A stretch of DNA of 54,595 nucleotides from Chitinophaga pinensis (lineage in GTDB: Bacteria; Bacteroidota; Bacteroidia; NS11-12g; UBA955): contig CAMAQS010000006.1 in the NCBI GenBank assembly GCA_945860565.1, positions 1 to 54,595 on the forward strand, in the 5' to 3' direction. The translations under genes and the position numbers were made by a program. Positions 8,588 to 16,786 of this stretch are shown one piece after another. The notes beneath the pieces are model-generated. The model was not told the DNA's origin and made no database searches. It was given only the letters and a program-made list of their open reading frames with translations. Each line of letters opens with the position of its first letter. Positions within the stretch are counted from its first letter, which is position 1.

Positions 8588-9303
8588 CGGTACAAGGTAC
8601 AAACACCAAAAGTTAACGGTTTAAAAGTAACGTCAGAAAATCCGGATTCTTTTGCAATTTTCACAAAATTTTGACCCTCTGGAAATGCCGCAACACTTTG
8701 TGGAAGATAGGTATACGCAGTGGCATCTTTGCTCACTAGTTTGCCCAATGGAGGCAAAATGTATTTGAAATAAAACCAATAAAGGCCACTAAAAACGGGG
8801 TTTGTGGGTTTAGAAAATTCCAAAACAGCCAAAATCCCACCGGGTTTTAACACCCTGCACATGTCCGTCATTCCCGCTTTTAAATTCTCGAAATTGCGCA
8901 CACCAAAACTAACAGTCATGGCATCAAAAGAATCATTTCCGAAAGGCAGATTTTCAGAATCTGCTTGTTGTAACAGAATGCGGTTGGTTAGTTTTAATTT
9001 TTCAAGTTTAATGTCGCCTTTGTCTAACATACCGCGGCTGATATCTATGCCGGTAATTTGGGTATGGGGGATTTTACTCAGTTCAATTGCTAAATCCGCT
9101 GTACCTGTAGCCACATCTAAAATGGTTTTAGCACCGCTTTTTGCAATCATTCGGCGCACTCGTTTACGCCACGAATAATCGATACCCAAAGACAAAAAAT
9201 GGTTCAAAAAATCATATCTGCCCGAAATATTATCGAACATTTCCTCAACTTGTTGTTTCTTTGAACTATCGGAGGTTGGGTTTGGTTTAATGGTAGCGCT
9301 CAA
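8575..9303 (-). CDS. ubiE: Demethylmenaquinone methyltransferase (UbiE/MenG)
   Basis: 242 residues from a TTG at 9303 (MSATIKPNPTSDSSKKQQ). An in-frame ATG exists at 9330, but a perfect TATATTTG -7 box (9317-9324) lies between it and the TTG, so an mRNA from that box cannot contain the ATG. The methyltransferase methylates demethylmenaquinone in the last step of menaquinone synthesis. Motifs seen: KKQQVEEMFDNISGRYDFLN, the SAM loop ILDVATGTADLAIEL, AMTVSFGVRNFENL and AVLEFSKP. It heads the operon ubiE-porT-tgt-lptF/G and is divergent from engB. Confidence 0.94.
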   Translation of the reverse strand: MSATIKPNPTSDSSKKQQVEEMFDNISGRYDFLNHFLSLGIDYSWRKRVRRMIAKSGAKTILDVATGTADLAIELSKIPHTQITGIDISRGMLDKGDIKLEKLKLTNRILLQQADSENLPFGNDSFDAMTVSFGVRNFENLKAGMTDMCRVLKPGGILAVLEFSKPTNPVFSGLYWFYFKYILPPLGKLVSKDATAYTYLPQSVAAFPEGQNFVKIAKESGFSDVTFKPLTFGVCTLYRCVK

Positions 9304-9316
9304 AATAAAAGTGCTG

Positions 9317-9324
9317 CAAATATA
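9317..9324 (-). promoter_or_regulatory. -7 box TATATTTG for the ubiE operon
   Basis: A perfect TAnnTTTG match 13 bases before the TTG at 9303 and inside the longer open frame that begins at 9330. It decides the ubiE start in favour of the TTG. Confidence 0.6.
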
Positions 9325-9359
9325 CACCATTCATTTTCCAATCTCACTGAGATATTGAT

Positions 9360-9953
9360 ATGAAAATTTTAAACGCAGATTATTTAGGGAGTTGGGAAAA
9401 ATCAATTGACATGCCTTTGACACAAAGGCCTGAATTTGCATTTATTGGCAGGAGTAATGTAGGCAAATCTTCGTTAATCAACATGCTAACAGACCGCAAG
9501 GAATTGGCCCGAACAAGCTCCAAACCGGGGAAAACCCAAACCTTAAACTTATATTTAATCAATGGAACCCTTCAAATCTGTGATTTACCGGGATATGGTT
9601 ATGCCAAGGTTTCTAAAGGCGATAGACTGAAATTCAGTAAAATGATCCAGTACTATCTAAAGATGAGGCCCAATTTATTCTGTTTATTTATTTTGGTGGA
9701 TTTACGCATTCCTCCACAAATTATCGACATTGAATTCATCAATGATGCTGGCGAAAACGAAATACCCATTGTTTTGGTTGGAACTAAAAGTGACAAGCTC
9801 AAAGCAGAGGAAATAGAAGAAAAAATCGCACTTCTAAAAGAAAAATTAGAAGAAACGTGGGAGGAGATGCCCCCGTTTATAATAAGTTCGGCCAATACCC
9901 AAGTCGGCAAAACCGAAATTTGGGATGTCATTCAAAAGGCAGCAGCAGGTTAA
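9360..9953 (+). CDS. engB: Ribosome-biogenesis GTPase EngB (YihA/YsxC)
   Basis: 197 residues, the usual size for this single-domain GTPase. G1 GRSNVGKSS, the G2-region ARTSSKPGKTQT, G3 DLPGYGYAKV and a G4 TKSDK are all present, followed by the family C-terminus. EngB acts in assembly of the large ribosomal subunit. G4 reads TKSDK rather than the more usual TKxDK/NKxD, which keeps the base-specific Asp. Its stop codon overlaps that of the convergent hutH by 4 bases, so the two mRNAs share 3' ends. Confidence 0.96.
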   Translation: MKILNADYLGSWEKSIDMPLTQRPEFAFIGRSNVGKSSLINMLTDRKELARTSSKPGKTQTLNLYLINGTLQICDLPGYGYAKVSKGDRLKFSKMIQYYLKMRPNLFCLFILVDLRIPPQIIDIEFINDAGENEIPIVLVGTKSDKLKAEEIEEKIALLKEKLEETWEEMPPFIISSANTQVGKTEIWDVIQKAAAG

Positions 9954-11407
9954 CCCCACAGAAACCGGTACGACGAATTTATAAGTTCTTGCATCGGAAT
10001 TTTTTGATGGTCTAACGGATATTTCTCCATAAACATCGATTTCATGTAGTCAATTCGAATGGAAGATTTGGCACTGCGTTGATTCAAAGCCGCTACTGCA
10101 CACAACCATTCTATGGCCAATACATTTTTGGTATTTTCCATTACCTTGTGCAATTTGGTTGCCGCATTGGCACCCATAGAAACATGGTCTTCTTGGCCGT
10201 TGCTACTCACAATGCTGTCGATGCTTGCCGGAGTGCAATACTGTTTATTTTGACTCACCAAAGATGCCGCAGTGTATTGAGCTATCATATAACCACTATC
10301 CACTCCTGCATCTGCCGCCAAATATGGGGTCAATCTGCGCTGACCACTCACCAACAAATAAATGCGGCGTTCCGAAATATTTGCCAATTCAGAAATGGCC
10401 ATGGCGGCATAATCTAACGTTAATGCCAATGGTTGACCATGGAAATTGCCACCGCTCACCACCACCCCATCTTCTTCAAATACATTTGGATTGTCGGTTA
10501 CGGAATTTAGTTCAACTTCCCATGTTTTAAAACAGTATTCTAAGGCATCTAAACTCGCGCCATGCACCTGTGGAATACAGCGAAAACTGTAGGGGTCTTG
10601 AACTTGTGATTTGGACAATTTGGCAATTTCTGAATCATGAAGTATTTCACGAATATCTTGCGCCACTTTAATTTGTCCTATATGCGGCCTTACCCTATGG
10701 ATGGCTTCATGAAATGGCTCCAAACGGCAATCAAATCCATCGATACTGGCACCGCTGATTTCGGCCAATTTTTCTTGGATTTCTGTAATTTGCTCATACG
10801 CCTCGAGTGCATAGGCCAGCATAAACTGCGTGCCATTAATCAATGCCAGTGCTTCTTTTGGCGCCAATGTAATGGGTTCCAATCCATTGTTATTTAACCA
10901 TTCTAAAGCCGAGATGCGATTTTCTCCTTGCCAAACATATCCTTTTCCAATAATTGGTAAAGCCATTTGAGCCAAGGGAGCCAAATCTCCTGATGCACCC
11001 AATGAGCCTTGATCCGTTACGTCAGGAACGACCTTATCGGATTGATTAAACATAAAAGCCAACCTCTCAAAAACAACAGGTCGAATGGCGGAATGTCCTT
11101 TGCTCATATTGAGTAATTTCAACCACATCATTTTCTTCACGATGGACGGTTTAACCCGTTGTCCAACCCCCGCAGCATGCGTAATCAGCAAGTTTTCTTG
11201 TAAGGCGGACAACTCCTTATTTGAAATAACCACATTTTGCAATGATCCGAAACCTGTGTTAACACCATATACTGGATTTGGGGAATTCTCCATGTACTGA
11301 GTTAAAAAGTCCACACTTTTTTGCATGTGTAAACGGGTTTCATCGGTAAGTATAACAGGCTGTTGCATGGCTTGCAATGCTTGTTTTAAAGTATAGGGCT
11401 TATTCAT
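9950..11407 (-). CDS. hutH: Histidine ammonia-lyase
   Basis: 485 residues from the ATG at 11407; an upstream in-frame ATG at 11416 adds only three residues. It deaminates histidine to urocanate. The ASG triad that cyclises to the MIO cofactor is in GSLGASGDLAPLAQ. Other HAL features are VYGVNTGFG (catalytic Tyr), LITHAAGVG (His rather than the tyrosine-selective pattern), LALINGTQ, QDPYSFRCIPQVHG and SNGQEDHVSMG. No hutU, hutI or formiminotransferase is near, so only the first catabolic step is encoded here. The start codon lies inside the last codons of hisS (ATGAATAA), so the two are translationally coupled. Confidence 0.94.
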   Translation of the reverse strand: MNKPYTLKQALQAMQQPVILTDETRLHMQKSVDFLTQYMENSPNPVYGVNTGFGSLQNVVISNKELSALQENLLITHAAGVGQRVKPSIVKKMMWLKLLNMSKGHSAIRPVVFERLAFMFNQSDKVVPDVTDQGSLGASGDLAPLAQMALPIIGKGYVWQGENRISALEWLNNNGLEPITLAPKEALALINGTQFMLAYALEAYEQITEIQEKLAEISGASIDGFDCRLEPFHEAIHRVRPHIGQIKVAQDIREILHDSEIAKLSKSQVQDPYSFRCIPQVHGASLDALEYCFKTWEVELNSVTDNPNVFEEDGVVVSGGNFHGQPLALTLDYAAMAISELANISERRIYLLVSGQRRLTPYLAADAGVDSGYMIAQYTAASLVSQNKQYCTPASIDSIVSSNGQEDHVSMGANAATKLHKVMENTKNVLAIEWLCAVAALNQRSAKSSIRIDYMKSMFMEKYPLDHQKIPMQELINSSYRFLWG

Positions 11408-12785
11408 TAAAATCAAATTTGTCTGGATGTACTACGTTTTCTATTGACCTAAATTTCTGCTCTCCGGATTTCAAATTTCTGCATTGATATCCACGCATCA
11501 TAAATTCATCTCTTCCAATGATATAGGCATAAGAAAAGTTCAATTTATTGGCATATTCGAGTTGTTTTTTAAGCTTTGCGGCGCTGGGATACACTTCATT
11601 TCTGATGCCCAATTCTCTGAGCCGGCGCGAAAGGGCTGTAGCCGTTGGCAAGTATTCATCTTCCATGGCACAGATTAAAGCCGTGGTGGTATTTTGAAAT
11701 GAAGGAAAAATGCCGGCGGCTTCTAGGGTGTCGTAAATGCGGTCTAACCCGAATGAAACACCCACACCTGAAACATCTTTCAAACCAAACATTCCTGTTA
11801 AATTATCATAGCGGCCACCGCCTCCAATGCTGCCAATTTTAAAGTCTTCAGGAACGCGTTCGTCTGATGTTACCACTTCAAATACACAGCCGGTGTAATA
11901 ACTCAATCCACGTGCAAGGGTTAAATCCAATTGTACGCCTCCATCATCCCCCAAAAACGAGAAAAGCTGCCTTAACTCATTCATTCCCAACATTAATGCG
12001 TCATTTTGAATGGGCTCATACGATGCCAAAGCTTCAAAAAGTTCAGAATTATTTGCATTTTGCGCCACATTCCATAGCCAATTCCAATGTGGAACGGAAT
12101 GGCTTAAGCCTCTATTTTCCAATTCAGCCGCTACCCCATCTTGACCAATTTTATCGGCTTTATCAATGGCTACCATGAATGAGCTCCAATTTTCTTTGGA
12201 ACCCAATACTGGCAAAAACGCATCTAAAATACCCCTATGATTTACCTTTACAGTAACCTTTAAATCCAATGACTTGAAAACTTCTAAATACATTTCAACC
12301 AATTCCGCTTCTGATATAATGGAATTGGCACCCACCACGTCAATGTCGCACTGCCAAAATTCTCTATACCGGCCTTTTTGTGGACGGTCGGCTCTCCAAA
12401 CGGGTTGCATTTGATACCGTTTGAAAGGAAATTGAATTTTGTCGCGATTCATCACTACAAATCTGGCCAAAGGAACAGTTAAATCGTAACGCAATCCACG
12501 GTCTACAATTTTAGGAGTAAGGACTTTATAATCCACATTTGCAAGCAGTTGTGGATCTATTTTCGACAAATATTCGCCTGAATTTAAGACTTTAAAAAGC
12601 AACTGATCGCCTTCATCGCCGTATTTACCTTGTAAAGTTTTAAGATTTTCCAACGCTGGAGTTTCGATGGCGTCAAATCCATGTAATTGGAAAACGCGCT
12701 CCATTGTTGAAAGAATGAATTTGCGTTTTTGCATGGTTTCTACACCAAAATCTCTTGTACCCGAGGGCAACGAAGGTTTTTCCAT
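11400..12785 (-). CDS. hisS: Histidine-tRNA ligase
   Basis: 461 residues, class II synthetase charging tRNA-His. Motif 1 region LPSGTRDFG at the start, motif 2 around QPVWRADRPQKGRYREFWQC, the histidine-binding RGLSYYTGCVFEV and motif 3 GVSFGLDRIYD are present, then a C-terminal anticodon-binding domain from about residue 365 (ALICAMEDEYLPTA). The gene is upstream of and overlaps hutH by 8 bases. A TAAATTCG box ends 4 bases before the ATG, which would make the transcript leaderless. Confidence 0.97.
   Translation of the reverse strand: MEKPSLPSGTRDFGVETMQKRKFILSTMERVFQLHGFDAIETPALENLKTLQGKYGDEGDQLLFKVLNSGEYLSKIDPQLLANVDYKVLTPKIVDRGLRYDLTVPLARFVVMNRDKIQFPFKRYQMQPVWRADRPQKGRYREFWQCDIDVVGANSIISEAELVEMYLEVFKSLDLKVTVKVNHRGILDAFLPVLGSKENWSSFMVAIDKADKIGQDGVAAELENRGLSHSVPHWNWLWNVAQNANNSELFEALASYEPIQNDALMLGMNELRQLFSFLGDDGGVQLDLTLARGLSYYTGCVFEVVTSDERVPEDFKIGSIGGGGRYDNLTGMFGLKDVSGVGVSFGLDRIYDTLEAAGIFPSFQNTTTALICAMEDEYLPTATALSRRLRELGIRNEVYPSAAKLKKQLEYANKLNFSYAYIIGRDEFMMRGYQCRNLKSGEQKFRSIENVVHPDKFDFNE
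11945..11956 (+). repeat. 12-mer motif CATCCCCCAAAA (exact, plus strand)
   Basis: Inside hisS (minus strand), read there as Phe-Leu-Gly-Asp-Asp, a different frame from the copy at 1223. Confidence 0.8.
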
Positions 12786-12789
12786 GCTG

Positions 12790-12797
12790 CGAATTTA
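12790..12797 (-). promoter_or_regulatory. Candidate -7 box TAAATTCG for hisS-hutH
   Basis: One base off TAnnTTTG and only 4 bases from the hisS ATG, matching the tight geometry of several other genes here. Confidence 0.4.
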
Positions 12798-12848
12798 GGA
12801 CTTATTTTCTAGGGTAGCCAACAGTCCGCTGTGGTAAATGAAAAGAAA

Positions 12849-13343
12849 TTAATTTCCAGACAAAGCCCGAAGTTGCTCTTCTAGCTCGTCTTCAGCACCA
12901 GGAGTATAGCCTTGATGTGTATAAACAATTTTACCTTTTGAATCTACAATAAAGGTCATTGGAGGATTATTTACGTTCATTGCACGCGCCAAATCTTGAT
13001 TCTGGTCTATGGCAATGGTATACGCCCAACCTTCACCCAATACTTTTGGTTTCACTTTTTTAACATTGCGGGCATCGTCGATGCTCACAGCCACCAATTC
13101 CATGTTGTATTTTTTGCTCCATTCTTCATAATGGGCATCGATGGCTTGAAGTTCTTTTATGCAGGGACCGCACCAAGTGGCCCAAAAGGAGATTACCGTG
13201 ATTTTACCAGAATCGACCATGCTGCGAAAATCAACAGATTCACCATCAATGGTTTCTACCTTTATGGAAGGCACAGTTTCTTGAGCCGAAAGGGTGCTAA
13301 CAAACAATAAAGACAGTGCGACAAGAAAAAATCCAGGTTTCAT
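12849..13343 (-). CDS. TlpA-like periplasmic thioredoxin-fold protein
   Basis: 164 residues from the ATG at 13343. A second ATG at 13361 is in frame, but the TAAATTTG -7 box at 13349-13356 lies between them, and starting at 13343 gives a textbook signal peptide (MKPGFFLVALSLLFVSTLSA). The mature part has the AhpC/TSA-type thioredoxin fold with the redox pair Cys58 and Cys61 in FWATWCGPC, then the cis-Pro region NNPPMTFIVDSKG. Such proteins reduce disulfides in the periplasm, for instance in cytochrome c maturation; the substrate here is unknown. An exact copy of the 12-mer CATCCCCCAAAA lies just upstream of the promoter. Confidence 0.92.
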   Translation of the reverse strand: MKPGFFLVALSLLFVSTLSAQETVPSIKVETIDGESVDFRSMVDSGKITVISFWATWCGPCIKELQAIDAHYEEWSKKYNMELVAVSIDDARNVKKVKPKVLGEGWAYTIAIDQNQDLARAMNVNNPPMTFIVDSKGKIVYTHQGYTPGAEDELEEQLRALSGN

Positions 13344-13348
13344 ATATA

Positions 13349-13356
13349 CAAATTTA
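13349..13356 (-). promoter_or_regulatory. -7 box TAAATTTG for the TlpA-like gene
   Basis: Perfect TAnnTTTG match ending 5 bases before the chosen ATG (13343) and overlapping the codons of the alternative longer start. Confidence 0.6.
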
Positions 13357-13360
13357 TTCA

Positions 13361-13372
13361 TTTTGGGGGATG
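13361..13372 (-). repeat. 12-mer motif CATCCCCCAAAA (exact, minus strand)
   Basis: Intergenic copy directly upstream of the -7 box of the TlpA-like gene. One of seven exact copies in the window; see findings. Confidence 0.8.
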
Positions 13373-13421
13373 TTTGGCGGTTGTTTAGATGAAATGTTCA
13401 AATACCATGCCATAATTTGGA

Positions 13422-13799
13422 TTATTTAGGTTCCCACAATTCAATTCGGTTGCCGTTGATGTCGTTAATCCATGCAAATTTTCCGTAATCGTAGTCTTCC
13501 ATGGGTTTTACTTGCATTACTCCTTGACTTTCTAATTGGATTAATAGTGCATCCATGTTTTGCACGATGTAATTTATCATAAAGGGCTGATTGTTGTCAC
13601 CAAAATAATCGCTGCTTCTTTTGAATACATTCCAAACGGTAAGTCCTTCGGTGGTCTTGTCATTTGCATCAATCCAAGGAAATGATTTACCCCATTCTTG
13701 GGCATCAAATCCGAGCATTTCGTTGTACCATTCGCGTGTTTCTTGGGCGTTGTCGCTTTTAAAAAAGACGCCGCCAATTCCAGTGATTTTTCCTTCCAT
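13422..13799 (-). CDS. VOC-superfamily (glyoxalase-like) protein
   Basis: 125 residues forming the usual two beta-alpha-beta-beta-beta modules of a vicinal-oxygen-chelate protein: ITGIGGVFFKSDNAQETREWY at the start and FAWINDINGNRIELWEP at the end. The final Glu of RIELWEP is a typical metal-ligand position. The family includes glyoxalases, dioxygenases and resistance proteins; the substrate cannot be inferred. It is monocistronic with a TATATTTG box 16 bases upstream. Confidence 0.9.
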   Translation of the reverse strand: MEGKITGIGGVFFKSDNAQETREWYNEMLGFDAQEWGKSFPWIDANDKTTEGLTVWNVFKRSSDYFGDNNQPFMINYIVQNMDALLIQLESQGVMQVKPMEDYDYGKFAWINDINGNRIELWEPK

Positions 13800-13815
13800 G
13801 ATTGTAGTTGCTTTA

Positions 13816-13823
13816 CAAATATA
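13816..13823 (-). promoter_or_regulatory. -7 box TATATTTG for the VOC gene
   Basis: Perfect TAnnTTTG match 16 bases before the ATG at 13799. Confidence 0.55.
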
Positions 13824-13901
13824 AAGAAAATGGTCTATTCTCTTTGGATGGCTTTACTCTATAATTGGGGGTTTGAGACATCAGTCCCGATGTTTTTAGG
13901 A

Positions 13902-14714
13902 TTAGTCAATAATTATTAACTTGGCCACTTTAATTTCATTGTTTCCTTCGGATAGTCGAATGCAATACACGCCACTTGTAAGATTGTCGCGGGAAAATGG
14001 AATTGTATGCCCCGAAATGTTTTTCACCTGCTTTAAAGTCTGTCCAAATGCGTTAAAAACTGTTAGGGTTGCATTTTGAAGATTGCCTGTTGTCTGCATG
14101 GTTGTTGAGGATACAAAAGGATTGGGAAAAATCGAAAAAACATCCTTGTTTGAACTTTCAATAGCATCTAAAGTGGTTTGTCCCGACTGAATGCATGTAT
14201 TTGGGGCGCTTTCGTAGGCGTAATCTTTTACTGTAAAGGATGAGGATGTTGCCAGCACATCTATTCGTACCCAGCCATAGTAGGTGTCTGCCCCCACAAT
14301 TAACTTTAGGGCTAAATATTTATTGGTTTCACCTACCCAGTAACCGCCGTTTGTTCCGAAAGCCAATGTGCCAGGGTTATTTGTATCATACCATGTTTTT
14401 AGAGAATCACAAATATTATAGGACGCAGACAATGCCCATGGTAAATGGACTCCACCAATTAAATTTCCTGAATAAGCGTTGTTGTTTTGCGGGGAACAAA
14501 TCACACCCATTCCTGCACCATCAATAACACCGTAATGAATGACGAAATCAACAATGGTGTCATTGTTTAAATCTAAAGAATACGTTGCATTGGTTGTAGC
14601 GTCCGGGATATCGGTATATACAATTTGCGCGGTTAAACTGCCGTTGAAAAAACCCAATATCAAGAAGCACCATAAGGATGACCAATTTTTCAGAAACTCA
14701 ATTTTAGTTTTCAT
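13902..14714 (-). CDS. Secreted protein with T9SS type A sorting domain
   Basis: 270 residues. The N-terminus is a signal peptide (hydrophobic run WCFLILGFFNGSLTA, about residues 14-29). Residues about 30-185 form an unassigned beta-rich domain with the segments YSLDLNNDTIVDFVIHYG and ADTYYGWVRIDVLATS, similar to the body of small Bacteroidota secreted proteins of unknown role. Residues about 195-270 are a type A C-terminal sorting domain (SIFPNPFVSSTTM, VFNAFGQTLKQV, LTSGVYCIRLSEG, KVAKLIIID). The protein is therefore expected to be exported by the type IX system and anchored at or released from the surface. Confidence 0.88.
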   Translation of the reverse strand: MKTKIEFLKNWSSLWCFLILGFFNGSLTAQIVYTDIPDATTNATYSLDLNNDTIVDFVIHYGVIDGAGMGVICSPQNNNAYSGNLIGGVHLPWALSASYNICDSLKTWYDTNNPGTLAFGTNGGYWVGETNKYLALKLIVGADTYYGWVRIDVLATSSSFTVKDYAYESAPNTCIQSGQTTLDAIESSNKDVFSIFPNPFVSSTTMQTTGNLQNATLTVFNAFGQTLKQVKNISGHTIPFSRDNLTSGVYCIRLSEGNNEIKVAKLIIID

Positions 14715-14871
14715 TTTTTGTTATTGGGGTTATTGTGATACCGCTGCAAGTTGAATTGTAAATATAACACTGTTTTTGGAACGGTTCAGCTCAATAAGTT
14801 GGTTTTATCAATAAATATTCGGCTTAGACATTATTTCGTTTCTTCGGCTCTTACTTTTACAACTAGTAACA

Positions 14872-14962
14872 ACCCACCCCGTCGGCCGTGGCATAATATG
14901 TTCGAGCGAAATATCTTGCGTAACGGCCGCCACCCCTCCGTCGGATGGGAATTTCATGGGGT
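14872..14962. repeat. Palindromic dispersed repeat, copy 1
   Basis: Outer arms ACCCA/TGGGGT, a central stem GTCGGCCGT (14881-14889) with ACGGCCGCC (14923-14931, one mismatch), a 33-base unconserved spacer between them, then a weaker second stem (CCCCTCC with GGATGGG). It lies in the 314-base gap 14715-15028, whose remainder shows no gene. Copy 2 (16096) and copy 3 (35375) share the architecture. Confidence 0.85.
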
Positions 14963-15028
14963 CCATTTTTACCCTTTCTAGCAGAATAACCCAAGGCGAA
15001 ATGAATTAATCGAGCATTTTCACCGCAA

Positions 15029-15862
15029 TTATTTGTGCAATTTTATCAATGTTTCTTCGATGAATTTATTTTTAACTTTATAAGCGACAAATGTTTTATT
15101 TGAATCCGAATTTACAAAACTAAACCCTTTGCTTTTGAGCAGTCCTGTAAAAACGTCGATGTGGTTTAATTTAATATCTCCGCCAACGTCAGCTGCAAAA
15201 AAATACCCATCGTGAATTGATTTGGATCCATCGGGTAACAAAATTTCGATTCCAACTGCATTTGGAATGAATATCAAAGTTCCAATTGGTATTTTGGTTT
15301 TGTCAACTGCAATTGTTCTGTATGGAATCAATTTAAAACCATTTACACCGTCTCCAAATTTCCCTTTTGCTTTATACCAAAGAGCATATCGAATTCCTAT
15401 ATTCTTGTAATTTGAATATTTTTTACATTTTGAACAATCAACTTGTTCTGTTTTTGATTTTCCTCAATGGTTTAGTGTCAAGGGATTCCCAATGCTATCC
15501 GTAGTGTAAATAGTCCCTTCCACCGCTGCCTCACACCAATCGCATAATTCAATTTTAACGCCTATTGGTTTTTCATTTAGATCCTTAAGTTCTATTCCTG
15601 TTTTTGAATATTTTGCTTCATGAATATAGTATTGAGTTGCCCATAGTTCCATTTGGGGACAGTTTATTAAATCGTTCAAACTATCGGGCATCATAAATCC
15701 AAAACCGTTGTTGTCGAGTCGGTTAAGTTGAGATTGCAAAATAAAATTGCTATTGTCGATACCTTCAACTCCTGTTTGAGTCAGGTTGTGGAAGTCTTTC
15801 TTTTGTCCAAAAATATTGGTCGAAAACGCTAATAATGTCAAAAAAAGGAAGTTGATTTTCAT
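15029..15862 (-). pseudogene. 3D-domain secreted protein interrupted by an in-frame TGA
   Basis: Codons 1-132 (from the ATG at 15862) give a signal peptide (MKINFLFLTLLAFSTNIFG) and the first part of a 3D-domain protein. A TGA at 15464-15466 stops it. The same frame then continues without another stop for 144 codons to 15029 and carries the rest of the domain: IPYRTIAVDKTKIPIGTL, then HDGYFFAADVGGDI and NHIDVFTG, the Asp-rich core of the 3D family. Both halves together make the expected length of about 277 residues. There is no ATG after the TGA, so the second half alone is unlikely to be translated. A nonsense mutation or sequencing error is most likely; TGA read-through is possible but unsupported. 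The gene is bracketed by repeat copies 1 and 2. Confidence 0.85.
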
Positions 15863-16095
15863 ATTTTGGTATGGATGTTAATAAAGAATCTCCGTTAACA
15901 TGCTTTTAAACGAATATACATTAATTCTAATTTTGTTACTAGATGCCCAAAGCTCATTTATTCGTTGTTGGCGCATCTTAGCAATTCAGTTTCGTCCTAA
16001 TCAATATTACCTGTGCTTTTTTGTCGATTGTGCATTTTACTAAACTTGTTTGTGGAAGTCGCGTTTTGTAGATGAATAATGTGATAAGTAATAAA

Positions 16096-16184
16096 ACCCA
16101 CCCCGTCGGCCGTGAATTAATATATTCAAATTAAACGCAATACGTAACGGCCGACACCCCTCCGGGGAGGGGAATTTCATGGGT
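16096..16184. repeat. Palindromic dispersed repeat, copy 2 (best formed)
   Basis: Outer arms ACCCA (16096-16100) and TGGGT (16180-16184). The central stem is a perfect GTCGGCCGT/ACGGCCGAC (16105-16113 and 16147-16155) with a 33-base spacer. The second stem is CCCCTCC/GGAGGGG (16157-16163 and 16166-16172). It is in the same orientation as copy 1. The rest of the 461-base gap 15863-16323 shows no gene. Confidence 0.88.
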
Positions 16185-16323
16185 ACTATAGGGGATTATA
16201 GATAAAATGTCTGTGCATTTTATGCGAAAGTGGGATTTGAGATTTTTGGTTTGTGCAAATTTCAGTGATGTAATATGTGGTAATGGAAAAAACAGTAAAT
16301 TCGTTTTTCTACACACTGAATCC

Positions 16324-16656
16324 ATGCACTATTTAAAATTGAATCGAGCACATCTCCTTTTTTTGATACTCGTATTTTCCCTTTGGGGATGCAAAAAACA
16401 TACATATTCCGCATGTTTTAACATGGATAAATCGACCATTTCAGTGGGTGATTCCGTTGTCCTTTCCAATTGTTCTAATTTTGATGGTGGATATACAGAA
16501 TGCCTTTGGGATTTTGGTGATGGGAAAAGTGAATTTTCAAACGGAACAGATGTCATTAAACATCAATATAATACCCTTGGACAATTTGAAGTTAAACTGA
16601 CCATTGGAGAAAAAGAGAATTCTTCGGTGGTGTCAAAAGCAATTATTGTGAAATAG
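16324..16656 (+). CDS. Small PKD-domain lipoprotein
   Basis: 110 residues from the ATG at 16324. An upstream open extension lacks signal-peptide character and reads into the intergenic repeat region. The signal peptide ends in the lipobox LWGC around residue 22. The mature protein is essentially one PKD (polycystic kidney disease) beta-sandwich: STISVGDSVVLSNCS, then TECLWDFGDGKSEFS with the family WDFGDG core, and HQYNTLGQFEVKLTI. Such domains serve in surface adhesion or as spacers. No partner is apparent. It belongs to the accessory stretch between 13.9 and 18 kb. Confidence 0.85.
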   Translation: MHYLKLNRAHLLFLILVFSLWGCKKHTYSACFNMDKSTISVGDSVVLSNCSNFDGGYTECLWDFGDGKSEFSNGTDVIKHQYNTLGQFEVKLTIGEKENSSVVSKAIIVK

Positions 16657-16786
16657 AATGTTTGCACCTCCATTCATGAGATTGCTTTAAAACCAAAAAC
16701 CAACACGTTTTGGGTGGCAACACGGTATTTCTCGGACCACATTCTTTGGACTTCAAAATTTCTAATTTATTAACTTTTCGCCATCG

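Noticed and set aside
10079..10417. Plus-strand frames inside hutH and many similar antisense frames elsewhere
   Set aside because: They are shadows of well-identified genes on the other strand, with no motifs and no promoter boxes of their own.
9950..11407. hutH as a tyrosine ammonia-lyase of a flexirubin-type pigment cluster
   Set aside because: The selectivity region reads THAAGVG and the C-terminal part QEDHVSMG, both of the histidine type, and no pigment genes surround it.
15464..15466. TGA as a selenocysteine codon in the 3D-domain gene
   Set aside because: No Cys is expected at this position, no convincing adjacent SECIS hairpin is visible, and no selenocysteine genes are in the window.
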